This document shows positions 8,775-18,100 of a stretch of DNA of 64,000 bases, piece after piece (within the stretch, counting starts at the first letter, position 1; every line of letters starts with the position of its first letter). The position numbers and the translations under genes were made by a program. The DNA is from Bacilli bacterium (GTDB lineage: Bacteria > Bacillota_I > Bacilli_A > RF39 > UBA660), in assembly GCA_017941235.1 (NCBI GenBank), contig JAGAWU010000020.1, forward strand, positions 62,001 to 126,000, written 5' to 3'. Below the pieces are notes generated by a model. It did no database searches and was not told the DNA's origin. It saw only the letters and a program-made list of their open reading frames with translations.

Positions 8775-9911
8775 TTATTTATCTACATAAATTGCATAAT
8801 ATTCTTCTAAACTTAATTCCTCTTCATCCATAACTTTAGATACATCTTTTCCAACATATCTAAAATGCCATGCTTCAGTTTTAATCCCAGTTATATTTTC
8901 TTTTTTCTTCAAATATCTATAGCAAAAACCATATTTATAACTATTTTTTATCATCCAATCATATTCTTTTGATTCCTTAAAAATTTTACTATTTCCACTT
9001 GCAAAATCAAATGCAAGTCCAGTTTGATGTTCTGAAAATCCAGGATTAACAACATATTTTTTTACATAATCCTCACCATAAAGTTTAAAATATTTGTCAT
9101 ATACTTCCTGTTGATCATCATAACTTCTATACCCCGAATTGATTAAAAGATTAAGTCCTTCTTTTTTAGCAGCTTGCATCATTTCCATTGCAGCATCAAC
9201 CGCTTCTTTTCTTCCTTTAGTACTATCATCTTTATCCACTGTGTATTCACTTTTAACAGTAACTAAATTCTTAGGAATATAATTCTTACCTAAAGAATGA
9301 TGTTTATTAGCAAGAACAGTTAAACTATGATCATTAGATACATCATATGGATCTTTATAATCTTCTTTATCTAAATCAAGATTAACCATAATGATAGTAG
9401 TTTCTTCATCATCACCTTCAGAATCCATATATTTTACATATCTATCATAATATTTTAACTTAGCAAAATCATAACTAAAAAATTCTTCTAAATATTTTAT
9501 TTTATCCTTTTTTGCAAACTCTGTAACATCACTATTTGAACCATGTGCAAGTATTATAGAAATATCACGTGTAGTATAACCTTTTTCAAGCAAAGTATTA
9601 ATATTGTCTATTAGATTAGCGTGATTAAAAAACTTTACTTGCTTATACTTATCCAAATTTTTTTCTTTGTAAGAACTACTCTCAAATGCCCTATTTAATG
9701 TTTTATTACCAGGATTACTAACCGCATATTCGATTTTAAACTCTTTCATAATTCTAATAGCAGCCTTTTCACTATATCCTGCACTAGTTATCTTATGTTT
9801 TATATATAAAAAACAAAATAACAAAGCAAAAAATATTACTAGTAAAGTAATAAACACTTTTAAAATTATTCTAGGCCCCTTTTTCATTTTCAAAACTCTT
9901 TTTTGAGCCAT
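8775..9911 (-). CDS. D-alanyl-D-alanine carboxypeptidase, VanY/M15B family, membrane-anchored
   Basis: 378 residues with an N-terminal membrane helix (about 14-35) and a C-terminal LAS-type metallopeptidase domain. Zinc and catalytic motifs are intact: SGYRS (about 260), EHQTGLAFD (about 296) and EAWHFRYVG (about 348). Such enzymes trim the terminal D-Ala from peptidoglycan stem peptides. The middle ~170 residues between helix and catalytic domain are lineage-specific. The ATG follows a GGAGGTAGTTT ribosome site. It lies 10 bases downstream of the DUF3592-like gene, same strand. Nothing suggests vancomycin resistance; no vanA-type ligase is nearby. Confidence 0.9.
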   Translation of the reverse strand: MAQKRVLKMKKGPRIILKVFITLLVIFFALLFCFLYIKHKITSAGYSEKAAIRIMKEFKIEYAVSNPGNKTLNRAFESSSYKEKNLDKYKQVKFFNHANLIDNINTLLEKGYTTRDISIILAHGSNSDVTEFAKKDKIKYLEEFFSYDFAKLKYYDRYVKYMDSEGDDEETTIIMVNLDLDKEDYKDPYDVSNDHSLTVLANKHHSLGKNYIPKNLVTVKSEYTVDKDDSTKGRKEAVDAAMEMMQAAKKEGLNLLINSGYRSYDDQQEVYDKYFKLYGEDYVKKYVVNPGFSEHQTGLAFDFASGNSKIFKESKEYDWMIKNSYKYGFCYRYLKKKENITGIKTEAWHFRYVGKDVSKVMDEEELSLEEYYAIYVDK

Positions 9912-9921
9912 AAACTACCTC

Positions 9922-10719
9922 CTATAGAAAGATAAAATCAGTTATTTTAAAATCATTTACTTGAATAGCAATTACATCATTAAATCTTTCAGTAAGTATA
10001 GATTTATTATACTTATATAAATTAAATTTAACTTTTCTACCCACAGGAAAATATTCGATTTTATCAGTAAAATATGAATAGTACTCTGTATTTTCAGGTG
10101 GCAAAGCTGTACCATCAGGATTAATAGTTTTCATATAAATTTTTCTTCCACCAACACAAGTAGCGCTATCATACACAACAGTTAGAACTATTTTTTCTTC
10201 TTTATTACTAGTTAATGAAATTAACACTCCGAAAGTAACTAAAAAAACAATTATACCTAAAGAAAATACTCCAATGTATATTAGTGTTTCATTTCGATTA
10301 TATAACTCTTTTGGATTATCAGGATTATACCTTATTTGAATTACTAAATCAGGTTTACCTTCAAATCTTGTAGGATTATTATAATCATATTTTTTACCAT
10401 CAACAACATATCTATAAGTACCTAAATAGTAAGGTACACCAGCCTGATATTTTTTTTCAGTTCTTAATAAATCAGCCCCTATTATAACAAAGTTATTATA
10501 CTTATCTTTAGATTGTAAAAAATTATATACTCCAAAGGCAACAATTCCTATAGAAAGTAAAAATAATAAAACAAATGGTGTTTTTTTCACTTTTCTATGA
10601 ACTCTTAATACTTTATCTTCATCAACTATATTTGAATTAGTGGTACTTACATTATTAACAGTTTGAACATTATTATTTACATTAATTTGATTATTAACTC
10701 CTACTGTATTTTGATTCAT
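9922..10719 (-). CDS. DUF3592-like membrane protein
   Basis: 265 residues. The N-terminus (1-40) is Asn/Val/Thr-rich and probably disordered. Two membrane helices (about 49-67 and 150-172) bracket an extracytoplasmic domain containing YRYVVDGKKYDY and IRYNPDNPKELY, the pattern of DUF3592 proteins, whose function is not established. The C-terminal ~90 residues are cytoplasmic or exposed beta-rich sequence. Likely co-transcribed with vanY downstream. Confidence 0.65.
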   Translation of the reverse strand: MNQNTVGVNNQINVNNNVQTVNNVSTTNSNIVDEDKVLRVHRKVKKTPFVLLFLLSIGIVAFGVYNFLQSKDKYNNFVIIGADLLRTEKKYQAGVPYYLGTYRYVVDGKKYDYNNPTRFEGKPDLVIQIRYNPDNPKELYNRNETLIYIGVFSLGIIVFLVTFGVLISLTSNKEEKIVLTVVYDSATCVGGRKIYMKTINPDGTALPPENTEYYSYFTDKIEYFPVGRKVKFNLYKYNKSILTERFNDVIAIQVNDFKITDFIFL

Positions 10720-10782
10720 AATAGCCCTCCTATTCTTATATATATTATAACAAATATTTTAATACTTATATATATTTTTAAC

Positions 10783-10809
10783 AAAAAAAAAATAACATAA
10801 AGTTATTTT
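10783..10809 (-). terminator. Terminator after the SpoIID/PG-binding gene
   Basis: AAAATAAC (10789-10796) pairs with GTTATTTT (10802-10809) around a 5-nt loop and is followed by a U-run on the minus strand. Confidence 0.65.
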
Positions 10810-12149
10810 CTTTTAGATAATTCAACTATTTTTCTCCAAGTAAATGGTCCAACAAGGCCTGTAACACCTAGATCATAATCTGTTTGTATTTTTTTTATAG
10901 AATTTTCAGTTAATTCATCAAACTCACCATTTACCTTAACGCCTGGAATTGATTTATCATACTTACATATCAAGAGCAAAAATTCTTGAAGTCGCTTAAC
11001 ATCATCACCACGCATTCCATAACTTAAAAAATAATCAGGGTAGAGTTCATTTACATATGACGCATACTCCTTAGGGAAAGACATTAATAGTTTATTATAA
11101 ACTTCTTGTAAAACTTTCCAATCAGTATAAGTAATTATACCAGTTACTGGAAGTCCATATTTTTTTTGAAAAGCCATAACCATAGTTTTAGTATTATCAT
11201 TAAAAACTGAGTTAGTTCTAAGATGTGGTATATCAGGATCAACAAAAGAAATTGCATCTAAATAATAATGAACATATTCCATTTCAATTCCAGTATCACC
11301 ATATTTTAATTCATCACGATATAAAAATGTTGCTTCTTGTGGACTAAGTCCCTCAGAATATAAATCAGATAATTTTTTTACACTAGTATAAACATATTTA
11401 ATTTTATACCAAGTAGCTTTATCTACATTACCCGTAATAGGTAAGGAAAATATTTCTTGGAATTTTTTTACAGCTTCTTCTGTCTGCTTATCATATATTC
11501 CCAAAGAACTTTCTATTTTAGGAATAGCCGGATAATTAATCCTTATTCTATTTAAATCTCTTTGTATAGCACTAACAGGATTTCCAACACTACCTAATCT
11601 ATTAACATATCCAGGATAACCTGAAATATTATCCCCAACAGGTGCATCTTTAACTATATTAATATCATTTCCATAATAATATCTAAGTATTTGAAGTGCA
11701 TTTTTTCCTTGATTGGCAAGACTAACCGTACCCCACTGTAACAACCCCTGGCAAGTAGTTTTTCGGCCATCGCAATATCTAGTAAAATATGGTTGTATTT
11801 GATTACCCTTAACTACATAATCATTAAATATATCTTGAACAATACTTTCTATATTTTCATATATTTGTTTATCTAATGTATAAGTTTGATCATATAAAGG
11901 AGAACTAGTTATATCAAAGTTATATCCTTTACTTGGATACCATTCATTATATATTCTATTTAAAGCAAAAGATATAATTGCATATATATTACTCTCCAAA
12001 GAAACTTTAGGCCATGTTGGATAAAGTTCACTCGAAGCAACATTAGAAATATAATCAGTAAAAGGTACTACTATATCACGTGCAGCTTCATCTGGTTTAC
12101 CCAAATGTACAGTAATCTGATTAGGAACTACAGGATATCTAATTGCCAT
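10803..12149 (-). CDS. SpoIID-like domain protein with three peptidoglycan-binding modules
   Basis: 448 residues without a clear signal peptide. Residues 1-180 resemble SpoIID/LytB: YISNVASSELYPTWP followed by IYAIISFALNRIY matches the catalytic-Glu segment and ...CQGLLQWGTVSLANQGKNALQILRYYYG matches the C-terminal signature. SpoIID is a lytic transglycosylase of the sporulation engulfment machine. Residues ~200-445 hold three PG_binding_1 repeats (FQEIFSLPITG, FQKKYGLPVTG, IQTDYDLGVTG). It overlaps the 138-residue gene by 11 bases and belongs to the operon whose first gene (LysM) is split by element A, so its transcription may be cut off. No typical amidase domain is seen. Confidence 0.75.
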   Translation of the reverse strand: MAIRYPVVPNQITVHLGKPDEAARDIVVPFTDYISNVASSELYPTWPKVSLESNIYAIISFALNRIYNEWYPSKGYNFDITSSPLYDQTYTLDKQIYENIESIVQDIFNDYVVKGNQIQPYFTRYCDGRKTTCQGLLQWGTVSLANQGKNALQILRYYYGNDINIVKDAPVGDNISGYPGYVNRLGSVGNPVSAIQRDLNRIRINYPAIPKIESSLGIYDKQTEEAVKKFQEIFSLPITGNVDKATWYKIKYVYTSVKKLSDLYSEGLSPQEATFLYRDELKYGDTGIEMEYVHYYLDAISFVDPDIPHLRTNSVFNDNTKTMVMAFQKKYGLPVTGIITYTDWKVLQEVYNKLLMSFPKEYASYVNELYPDYFLSYGMRGDDVKRLQEFLLLICKYDKSIPGVKVNGEFDELTENSIKKIQTDYDLGVTGLVGPFTWRKIVELSKRK

Positions 12150-12555
12150 TTCTTTCCTCCATATTAACTAAAGGGGTAATATTAATATATTGAATAACAC
12201 TTATAGAACAGCACAAAGATATACTATAAATTTTATTAAAATTATCTGGACTATATTTAGCCTCAAGTTTATATGTAGAAAACTTCGGAACCTCTAAATC
12301 ACTCGAAACCTTAATTGGAGTTGGAAGTTTAATATTATTAATCATCCCACTATCATCAGTTTTACCTTCATAAAATATTATAGTATTTTCACCAATTTCT
12401 TTGCTAACAATTATATCCACACCACTTACTGGTAGAGCAGAACTAGCAGATGTCGTTCTAACTTTTAAAGTACCAGTACTAGGATTATCTCTTAAAAATT
12501 GATTATACTCAGCATTATTTTTTAATTTATCAACATCATTTACGTTTATAATCAA
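12139..12555 (-). CDS. Unknown protein with a carboxypeptidase-regulatory-like beta fold
   Basis: 138 residues starting at TTG, because GGAGGTGAAAC lies at ideal spacing just upstream and no ATG is available. The stretch TGTLKVRTTSASSALPVSGVDIIVSK...TDDSGMINNIKLP resembles a carboxypeptidase-regulatory/CNA-B-like beta sandwich. It sits between the LysM gene and the SpoIID/PG-binding gene and overlaps the latter by 11 bases, so it presumably acts with them in cell-wall or spore-coat structure. Specific function unknown. Confidence 0.7.
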   Translation of the reverse strand: MIINVNDVDKLKNNAEYNQFLRDNPSTGTLKVRTTSASSALPVSGVDIIVSKEIGENTIIFYEGKTDDSGMINNIKLPTPIKVSSDLEVPKFSTYKLEAKYSPDNFNKIYSISLCCSISVIQYINITPLVNMEERNGN

Positions 12556-12566
12556 AGTTTCACCTC

Positions 12567-13210
12567 CTATATTTTTAATACTTGACCTATACTTAAATTA
12601 TTAGTTGTTAAATTATTTTTATTTTTAATATTTTGAACAGAAGTATCAAATTGATTAGCTATTTTCCACAGACTATCTCCCTTCTTCACAGTGTAAGTTA
12701 TCACATCTTGTGAAATAAATTCTTCACCATAACATTCTTCAACCGCAACAGCACCAGTAGTCCTAATCTTTAAATTTTGCCCTATACTTAATGCACTACT
12801 ATTTAAATTATTATCTTTTAAAATATCATTTACAGTAGTATTATACTTTTTTGCTATAGACCAAAGCGAATCACCTTTTTGAACTCTATAATTGATATAA
12901 GAAGGAAGCCTAGTAACAGATTCATCTGTTTCAGGAACAAGTAATTTTTGACCTATACTTAAATTAATAGTTGAAAGCTTATTAAGTTTTATAATTTCAT
13001 CAACTGTAGTCTCATAACGTCGAGCTATATTATACAAACTATCACCACTTTTAACTGTATATGTAAAAACAGAAGGAGGATTAGTACCAGAAAAAGTAGG
13101 TATTTTTAATACTTGGCCAACATCTATAACATTACTTGTCAAATTATTAGCATTTTTCAAATCAACTACACTTACACCAAATTGATTACTAATTCCATAA
13201 AGAGTATCTC
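12567..13210 (-). pseudogene. LysM protein, 3' part (split by element A)
   Basis: This frame encodes a LysM peptidoglycan-binding protein whose first module starts at GDTLYGISNQFGVSVVDL, directly at the element A boundary. Three more modules follow (YTVKSGDSLYNIARRY, YRVQKGDSLWSIAKKY, YTVKKGDSLWKIANQF). It has no proper start or RBS of its own; the first available start is a TTG inside module 1 (13160). The missing N-terminus, MNQAYTVKRG, lies 7.6 kb away at 20819-20847 on the same strand. Joined across the core the gene encodes about 223 residues. Downstream genes at 12139 and 10803 appear to be in its operon. Confidence 0.88.
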
Positions 13211-13227
13211 CTGATACAATTTTTATG
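13204..13227. repeat. Left attachment site of element A
   Basis: On the plus strand GTATC-TCCT-GATACAATTTTTATG. The element-side arm GATACAATTTTTATG (13213-13227) is an inverted, near-identical copy (14/15) of CATAAAAATCGTATC at 20803-20817. CCT next to it is the shared core. The recombinase stop codon (13223-13225) lies inside the arm. Confidence 0.82.
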
Positions 13228-14788
13228 TAACATTTTTAAATGTAAATATAATATCTACCCGTTTATCTTGATAGATATAGATTTTTTCAACTAAATTAAT
13301 TATTAATTCTCTAGTTGGATTATCTAGTGATAAAAACTCATTAATATATTTTTCTATTTGTTTGTTATCTATCTTGTTTTCTTCTATTTGTTCATTTTTA
13401 AGATTATCAATATTATTTTTATTATTACCTATTTCAGTTTTAATATTTTCACTTACTCTTAAGTATTGTTCTTCATCAATTATTCCTTTTAGTCTATCCA
13501 TATATGTTTTATCTAGACTTTCTGTTAATTTACTATTTGCTATTTCTAAACTTTCAATTTGTTTTTTTATATTTAATGTATTATCTTCAAACTTTATATT
13601 ATTAATAGATTCTTTTATCTTGTTTTTATCTAAATACTTTCTACATACTTCTCTTATATTATCTAAAATAACCTTTTCTAATATTTCATAGTTATTTGTA
13701 TGAGTTGTACAGACATGATATTTTGAATATGTTCGATAATAATCACAAGTTGTATAACTTCTTCCAGTTTTGTTTTGGTATCTTATTGTAATACGATGTT
13801 TACAATCTCCACAATATAAAAGTCCATCTAATAAATAAAATCTTTTCTTTTCTGGTCTTTTAACATTTTTAGGTAATAGAGTTTGTACATAGTTAAATAT
13901 ATCTTTATTAATAATTGCTTCATGAGTATTCTTTACTATAATATAATCATCAGGATTATTTTTAACTGTCTTTTTAAGTTTATAGTTAATCTTTTTAGTT
14001 TTACCTTGTACTGCATCTCCTGTATAGATTCTATTAGTTAAAATTGCTTTTACAGTAGTATCTACCCATACTCCATATTCTTGTGATATACAATTTGTAT
14101 TTGTACACTTTGTATTCCATACATAATTATAATAAGATGCTGGTGTTTTAATTTTTCTATTGGTTAGATATTGTGCTATATAGTGGTATGTATTACCTTT
14201 AAGTGCTAAATCAAATACTAATTTAACTACTTCTGCTTGTTCCTCATTTATTACCAAATGATTCTTATTCGTTGGATCTTTTTGATAACCAAATGGACAT
14301 CTTCCAGATACATATAAACCATCTTTCATTCTAGAATGTAGACTACTTTTAATCTTTTTAGAAATATCTTTAGCATACATATCATTCATTATGGCTTTAA
14401 AAGGTGCTATATCATTATTTGTATTATCTATAAAAGTGTCTATACCATCATTAATTGAAATATATCTAATATTATTATTTGGAAAAAACTTTTCTATTAA
14501 TTCTCCTGTACCTATATAATCTCTACCTAATCTAGACATATCTTTGGTAATAATCATATTAATTTTTCCTAATTCAATATCTTTCATCATTCTTTTAAAT
14601 GATGGCCTATCAAAATTAGTTCCAGAAAATCCATCATCAACATATTCATCAACGATTATATAATTGTTTTCTTTTACATATTGGTTAAGTAAACTTCTTT
14701 GACTTACAATGCTATCTGATTCTACGTTACCATCATCTCTTGATAATCTTATATAAAGTCCTACTTTAAAACTACTATTCCCTACCAT
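13223..14788 (-). CDS. Large serine recombinase of element A
   Basis: 521 residues. The resolvase catalytic domain (1-150) has the nucleophile Ser in YIRLSRDD and the SRLGRD and DMYAKDISKK motifs; then come a recombinase domain (GRCPFGYQKD...), a zinc ribbon (CGDCKHRI...C) and a long coiled coil, as in TnpX/TndX-type integrases. It catalyses integration and excision through double-strand breaks at att sites. The ATG follows AAGGGAG and overlaps the small upstream ORF by 14 bases. The stop lies inside the left att arm, the usual position of such an integrase at the end of its element. Confidence 0.95.
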   Translation of the reverse strand: MVGNSSFKVGLYIRLSRDDGNVESDSIVSQRSLLNQYVKENNYIIVDEYVDDGFSGTNFDRPSFKRMMKDIELGKINMIITKDMSRLGRDYIGTGELIEKFFPNNNIRYISINDGIDTFIDNTNNDIAPFKAIMNDMYAKDISKKIKSSLHSRMKDGLYVSGRCPFGYQKDPTNKNHLVINEEQAEVVKLVFDLALKGNTYHYIAQYLTNRKIKTPASYYNYVWNTKCTNTNCISQEYGVWVDTTVKAILTNRIYTGDAVQGKTKKINYKLKKTVKNNPDDYIIVKNTHEAIINKDIFNYVQTLLPKNVKRPEKKRFYLLDGLLYCGDCKHRITIRYQNKTGRSYTTCDYYRTYSKYHVCTTHTNNYEILEKVILDNIREVCRKYLDKNKIKESINNIKFEDNTLNIKKQIESLEIANSKLTESLDKTYMDRLKGIIDEEQYLRVSENIKTEIGNNKNNIDNLKNEQIEENKIDNKQIEKYINEFLSLDNPTRELIINLVEKIYIYQDKRVDIIFTFKNVT

Positions 14789-14966
14789 TAATTACTGCTC
14801 CCTTCCATTTGGAATAATGAGTAGACTCTAATGGTAGCTCTCTATCTAAATAATTGCAAGCCATGTTCAACTTCTTCTGTAATTCTATTTTTAATACTTC
14901 AGTTATTATTTCATTTAAAGACTTAGAAGTATCTTTAAATTTCAAATTAACTTTGTATTTAACCAT
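14775..14966 (-). CDS. Small protein preceding recombinase A
   Basis: 63 residues from the ATG at 14966, which follows GGAGG at 11-base spacing; a TTG at 14984 overlaps that RBS and is unlikely. The sequence (MVKYKVNLKFKDTSKSLNEIITEVLKIELQKKL...) is basic and helical at its centre. It overlaps the recombinase start by 14 bases. A similar small ORF (YNVKYKLKDNDNKTNEELKEL) sits before the recombinase of element B, so it may be a partner such as a directionality or coupling protein; this is inference. Confidence 0.65.
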   Translation of the reverse strand: MVKYKVNLKFKDTSKSLNEIITEVLKIELQKKLNMACNYLDRELPLESTHYSKWKGAVINGRE

Positions 14967-15065
14967 AGATTTTGATACCTCCAATTAATTCTATGGTTTT
15001 TATTTTTGTAATATTACTTGGTATGATTATTAAATAAATCTTTATATTATAAGGATTTAAAGTAT

Positions 15066-15116
15066 TAAAAAAATCATCCTATTACCTAATTTTTTGTTAG
15101 ATTTTATAGGATGATT
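15066..15116 (-). terminator. Terminator after the MMPL gene
   Basis: AATCATCCTAT (15072-15082) pairs with ATAGGATGATT (15106-15116), with a smaller inner pairing and a U-run in the minus direction. It separates the exporter from the recombinase module. Confidence 0.75.
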
Positions 15117-15152
15117 AATTTTTATTTATTTTTTATGATTTTGTTTTGTATT

Positions 15153-18100
15153 TTATTTATAATATTCTTTCCTACATATAAATTTATCCATTGACGCTAA
15201 TACACCAGGTAATACAAATAAAATTAATATTACTGCAGCAAATGTACCTTGAGAAATTGTTTCACATATCTTTGCAGCAATTGCTGATGCAAATCCAGCT
15301 ACAACTAATGTAACAATTATAAGTATTGAAGATGAACTAATTATTGTATGAATAGACCTATTATATGCATTGATAACAGATTCTTTTACTCCCATTGTTA
15401 ACCTTGACTCTCGATAATATGAAGTATAAACAATTGCATAATCTATTGTTGCTCCCATAAGTATTGCTTGAACTATTAACAAAGATATAAAATATACTGA
15501 TCCACCTGTTATAGAAATAGCACTCATAGTTATATAAACTGCAGTTTGAATAATTAAAACTAAAACAAATGGAATTATTAAATCTTTAAATGTTATGGCA
15601 ACTACAATAAATATAAATATCATAGTTAATATCGTAATTTTATTTAACTCACTATTAAATGTTTTACTCATTTCAACTGCCATCGGAGAATGTCCTACTA
15701 CATATATATCATCTTTATTACCAACATCATCTTGTAACTTATTAATAAACTTATATGTATCTTCATCTTCAAATGCATATTTTGTGTTTAATACTGCTCT
15801 TGAATATTTATCAGATACTATTAATTTTTTTGATTTATCTACTGTCTTTTTAGAATTTGTTATTGTAGTCCTTTTTTCAGAGCTTATAAAATCATCAAAT
15901 CTTGAATCTGTTAAAATATCAGAGTTTAAGTAATTAACAAATTCTTCAATAGTCATCTTCCATGATTCATCATACTCATTATTACTTCCATAATACATGT
16001 ATACTAGTTCCACTAATGATTTATCCAAATCATCACTCAAAATGTTTAATAAAGCAAAAGCTTCTGCAGATGTATATTTTGTTTCATTTAACGAATTATT
16101 CATGATCTTATTTATTGTAGTTAATTTTTCTCTTTTTTTAGTATCAAAATTTTCTGAATAATCTTTATTATTCATTACATCTTTAACAATGAAATCAACA
16201 TAATTCTTAAGAGAAATTTTTTCATTAGATTTAATGTATTTTGAATTATATAAACTAAATAATAAACTCATAGTATCATTATTTATATTTAATAGTGAAC
16301 TTAAATTAGAAGATGAATATTTTGTTTGGTCTAAAGTTCCTTTCATTACTTCTCTAACAAGTGATAATTCATTAATTGAGGAATTAGTTAATTTACCTTT
16401 TAACAATTCATTATCTTTATTTTCTAATATTAAGTTTGCAAATTCTAATGGGGTCATTGTTGTTGGACTATTATTATAATCATAAACTCCAAATATCTTA
16501 TTCACTTCTTGCTTATCCGTTCCTGTTATATTACTTATTTCCAAATAATTATAAGTAGTATTTGTATTATTAACTATCGCATATGCTAAATTTAGCATAT
16601 TGCTGGCGGTAGATAATTTATCAGATAAAAATGGATTTGATTTATTTTCATATAGAAAGTTAATTAAATCTTTAATTGATATATTTTTTAAATTACCATT
16701 TTGATAATCATATACACCGTAAACAACACTCACAATAGTTTTATTTTGAGATAAAGCATTTGAAATTTCATCAACACTATATGTTGTAGTAATATTACTC
16801 ATTATATATTGTGCAGTGCCTAATTGTGATATTTGATTACTATTTAGCTCAGAAGTTATTTCAGGAGTTTGTAATAATGTATTTACAAATTGTAATGGTG
16901 TCATACTATAACTGCCAGACAAATCTCCTGTTATTGCATAATTTAATTTTGCGCCAGTTTCTGCATCTATTCCAAACATTGAATATAAATTGATATTAGG
17001 AAGTACTGTATTATAATATGAATTTAGCGATATAATTGTTTGTAAAGATTTTATAGTATCTTCACTAAAATACGATTTGTAAATATCTTGATTAGACATA
17101 TTTAACGCAACATTAGCAAATCCATTTAATGTTAATTTAGAATTTGTATTATATCCTGTATAGTAAATATATAAAAGTGACATTGTATTATCATCTAAAC
17201 TTAATCCTAAATTATTAAGTGATGTTCTCATGGATGACATTCCTAATTCATTAGTAATTATTTGTTCACTACTTAATGTAGATAACATATTTAATGATTT
17301 GATAGTACTTTCATCAAACATATCTTTATAAGCATCTTGACTAGACATAGTTAGTGCAACATTAGCAAATTGTTTTAATGTCATTTTGGTGTTGCTTTCT
17401 ATTGTTGTTCTATAGAATAAGAATAATTGTTCTATTAAATTCTTATCTATTCCAAAAATACTAGATAGTTCACTTGAATTCATTTTTTTATTTATTTTGT
17501 TTGTATCTGTAAAATTTTGTAACTGTTTTAATTTTGAAATTGTTGTTAAATCTAAACTTGATGAATATTTTGGATCATTTGCTACATCATTAAGCATAAA
17601 ATTTACAAAATCTTTAATTGTCATCTTAGTATCAGCATTTTTACTATTGTAGTAAATTAAAATATTATCTGCATCAGCTTTATTCATTCCTAAAATATCT
17701 GCTATTTCTGTTGTTGTTCTATTTTCATTAATTAGAGATGATGATGTAAAGTTTTCTAATAAATCTAAATTATCTCTAGTATCCTTATTTAATGAATCAC
17801 TAAAATTATCATTAGTATAAATATCTGATTTAATAAATGAAATAAATTCATTTAATGTCATTTTATTATTTGTATCTTTATTGTAATAATTGTAATAAAT
17901 AAGTTTAATTAAATATTCTTCTATTTCTGTATCTTGACCTAAATCTTCAAATTTCTTGTTTAATTCATCATAGGCAAGTTTCTCATTAATTGTATTAGAA
18001 TAACATAATACTTGATCTATTTTTTCATCTTTTTCTAGTTTTTTACAATAAGATGAAATTAATTTTTCATATTTATTGTTATAAACAATTGCTACTTGGT

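Noticed and set aside
8775-9911. VanY as part of a vancomycin-resistance cluster
   Set aside because: No VanA/VanH/VanX or VanRS genes nearby; a housekeeping carboxypeptidase is more likely.
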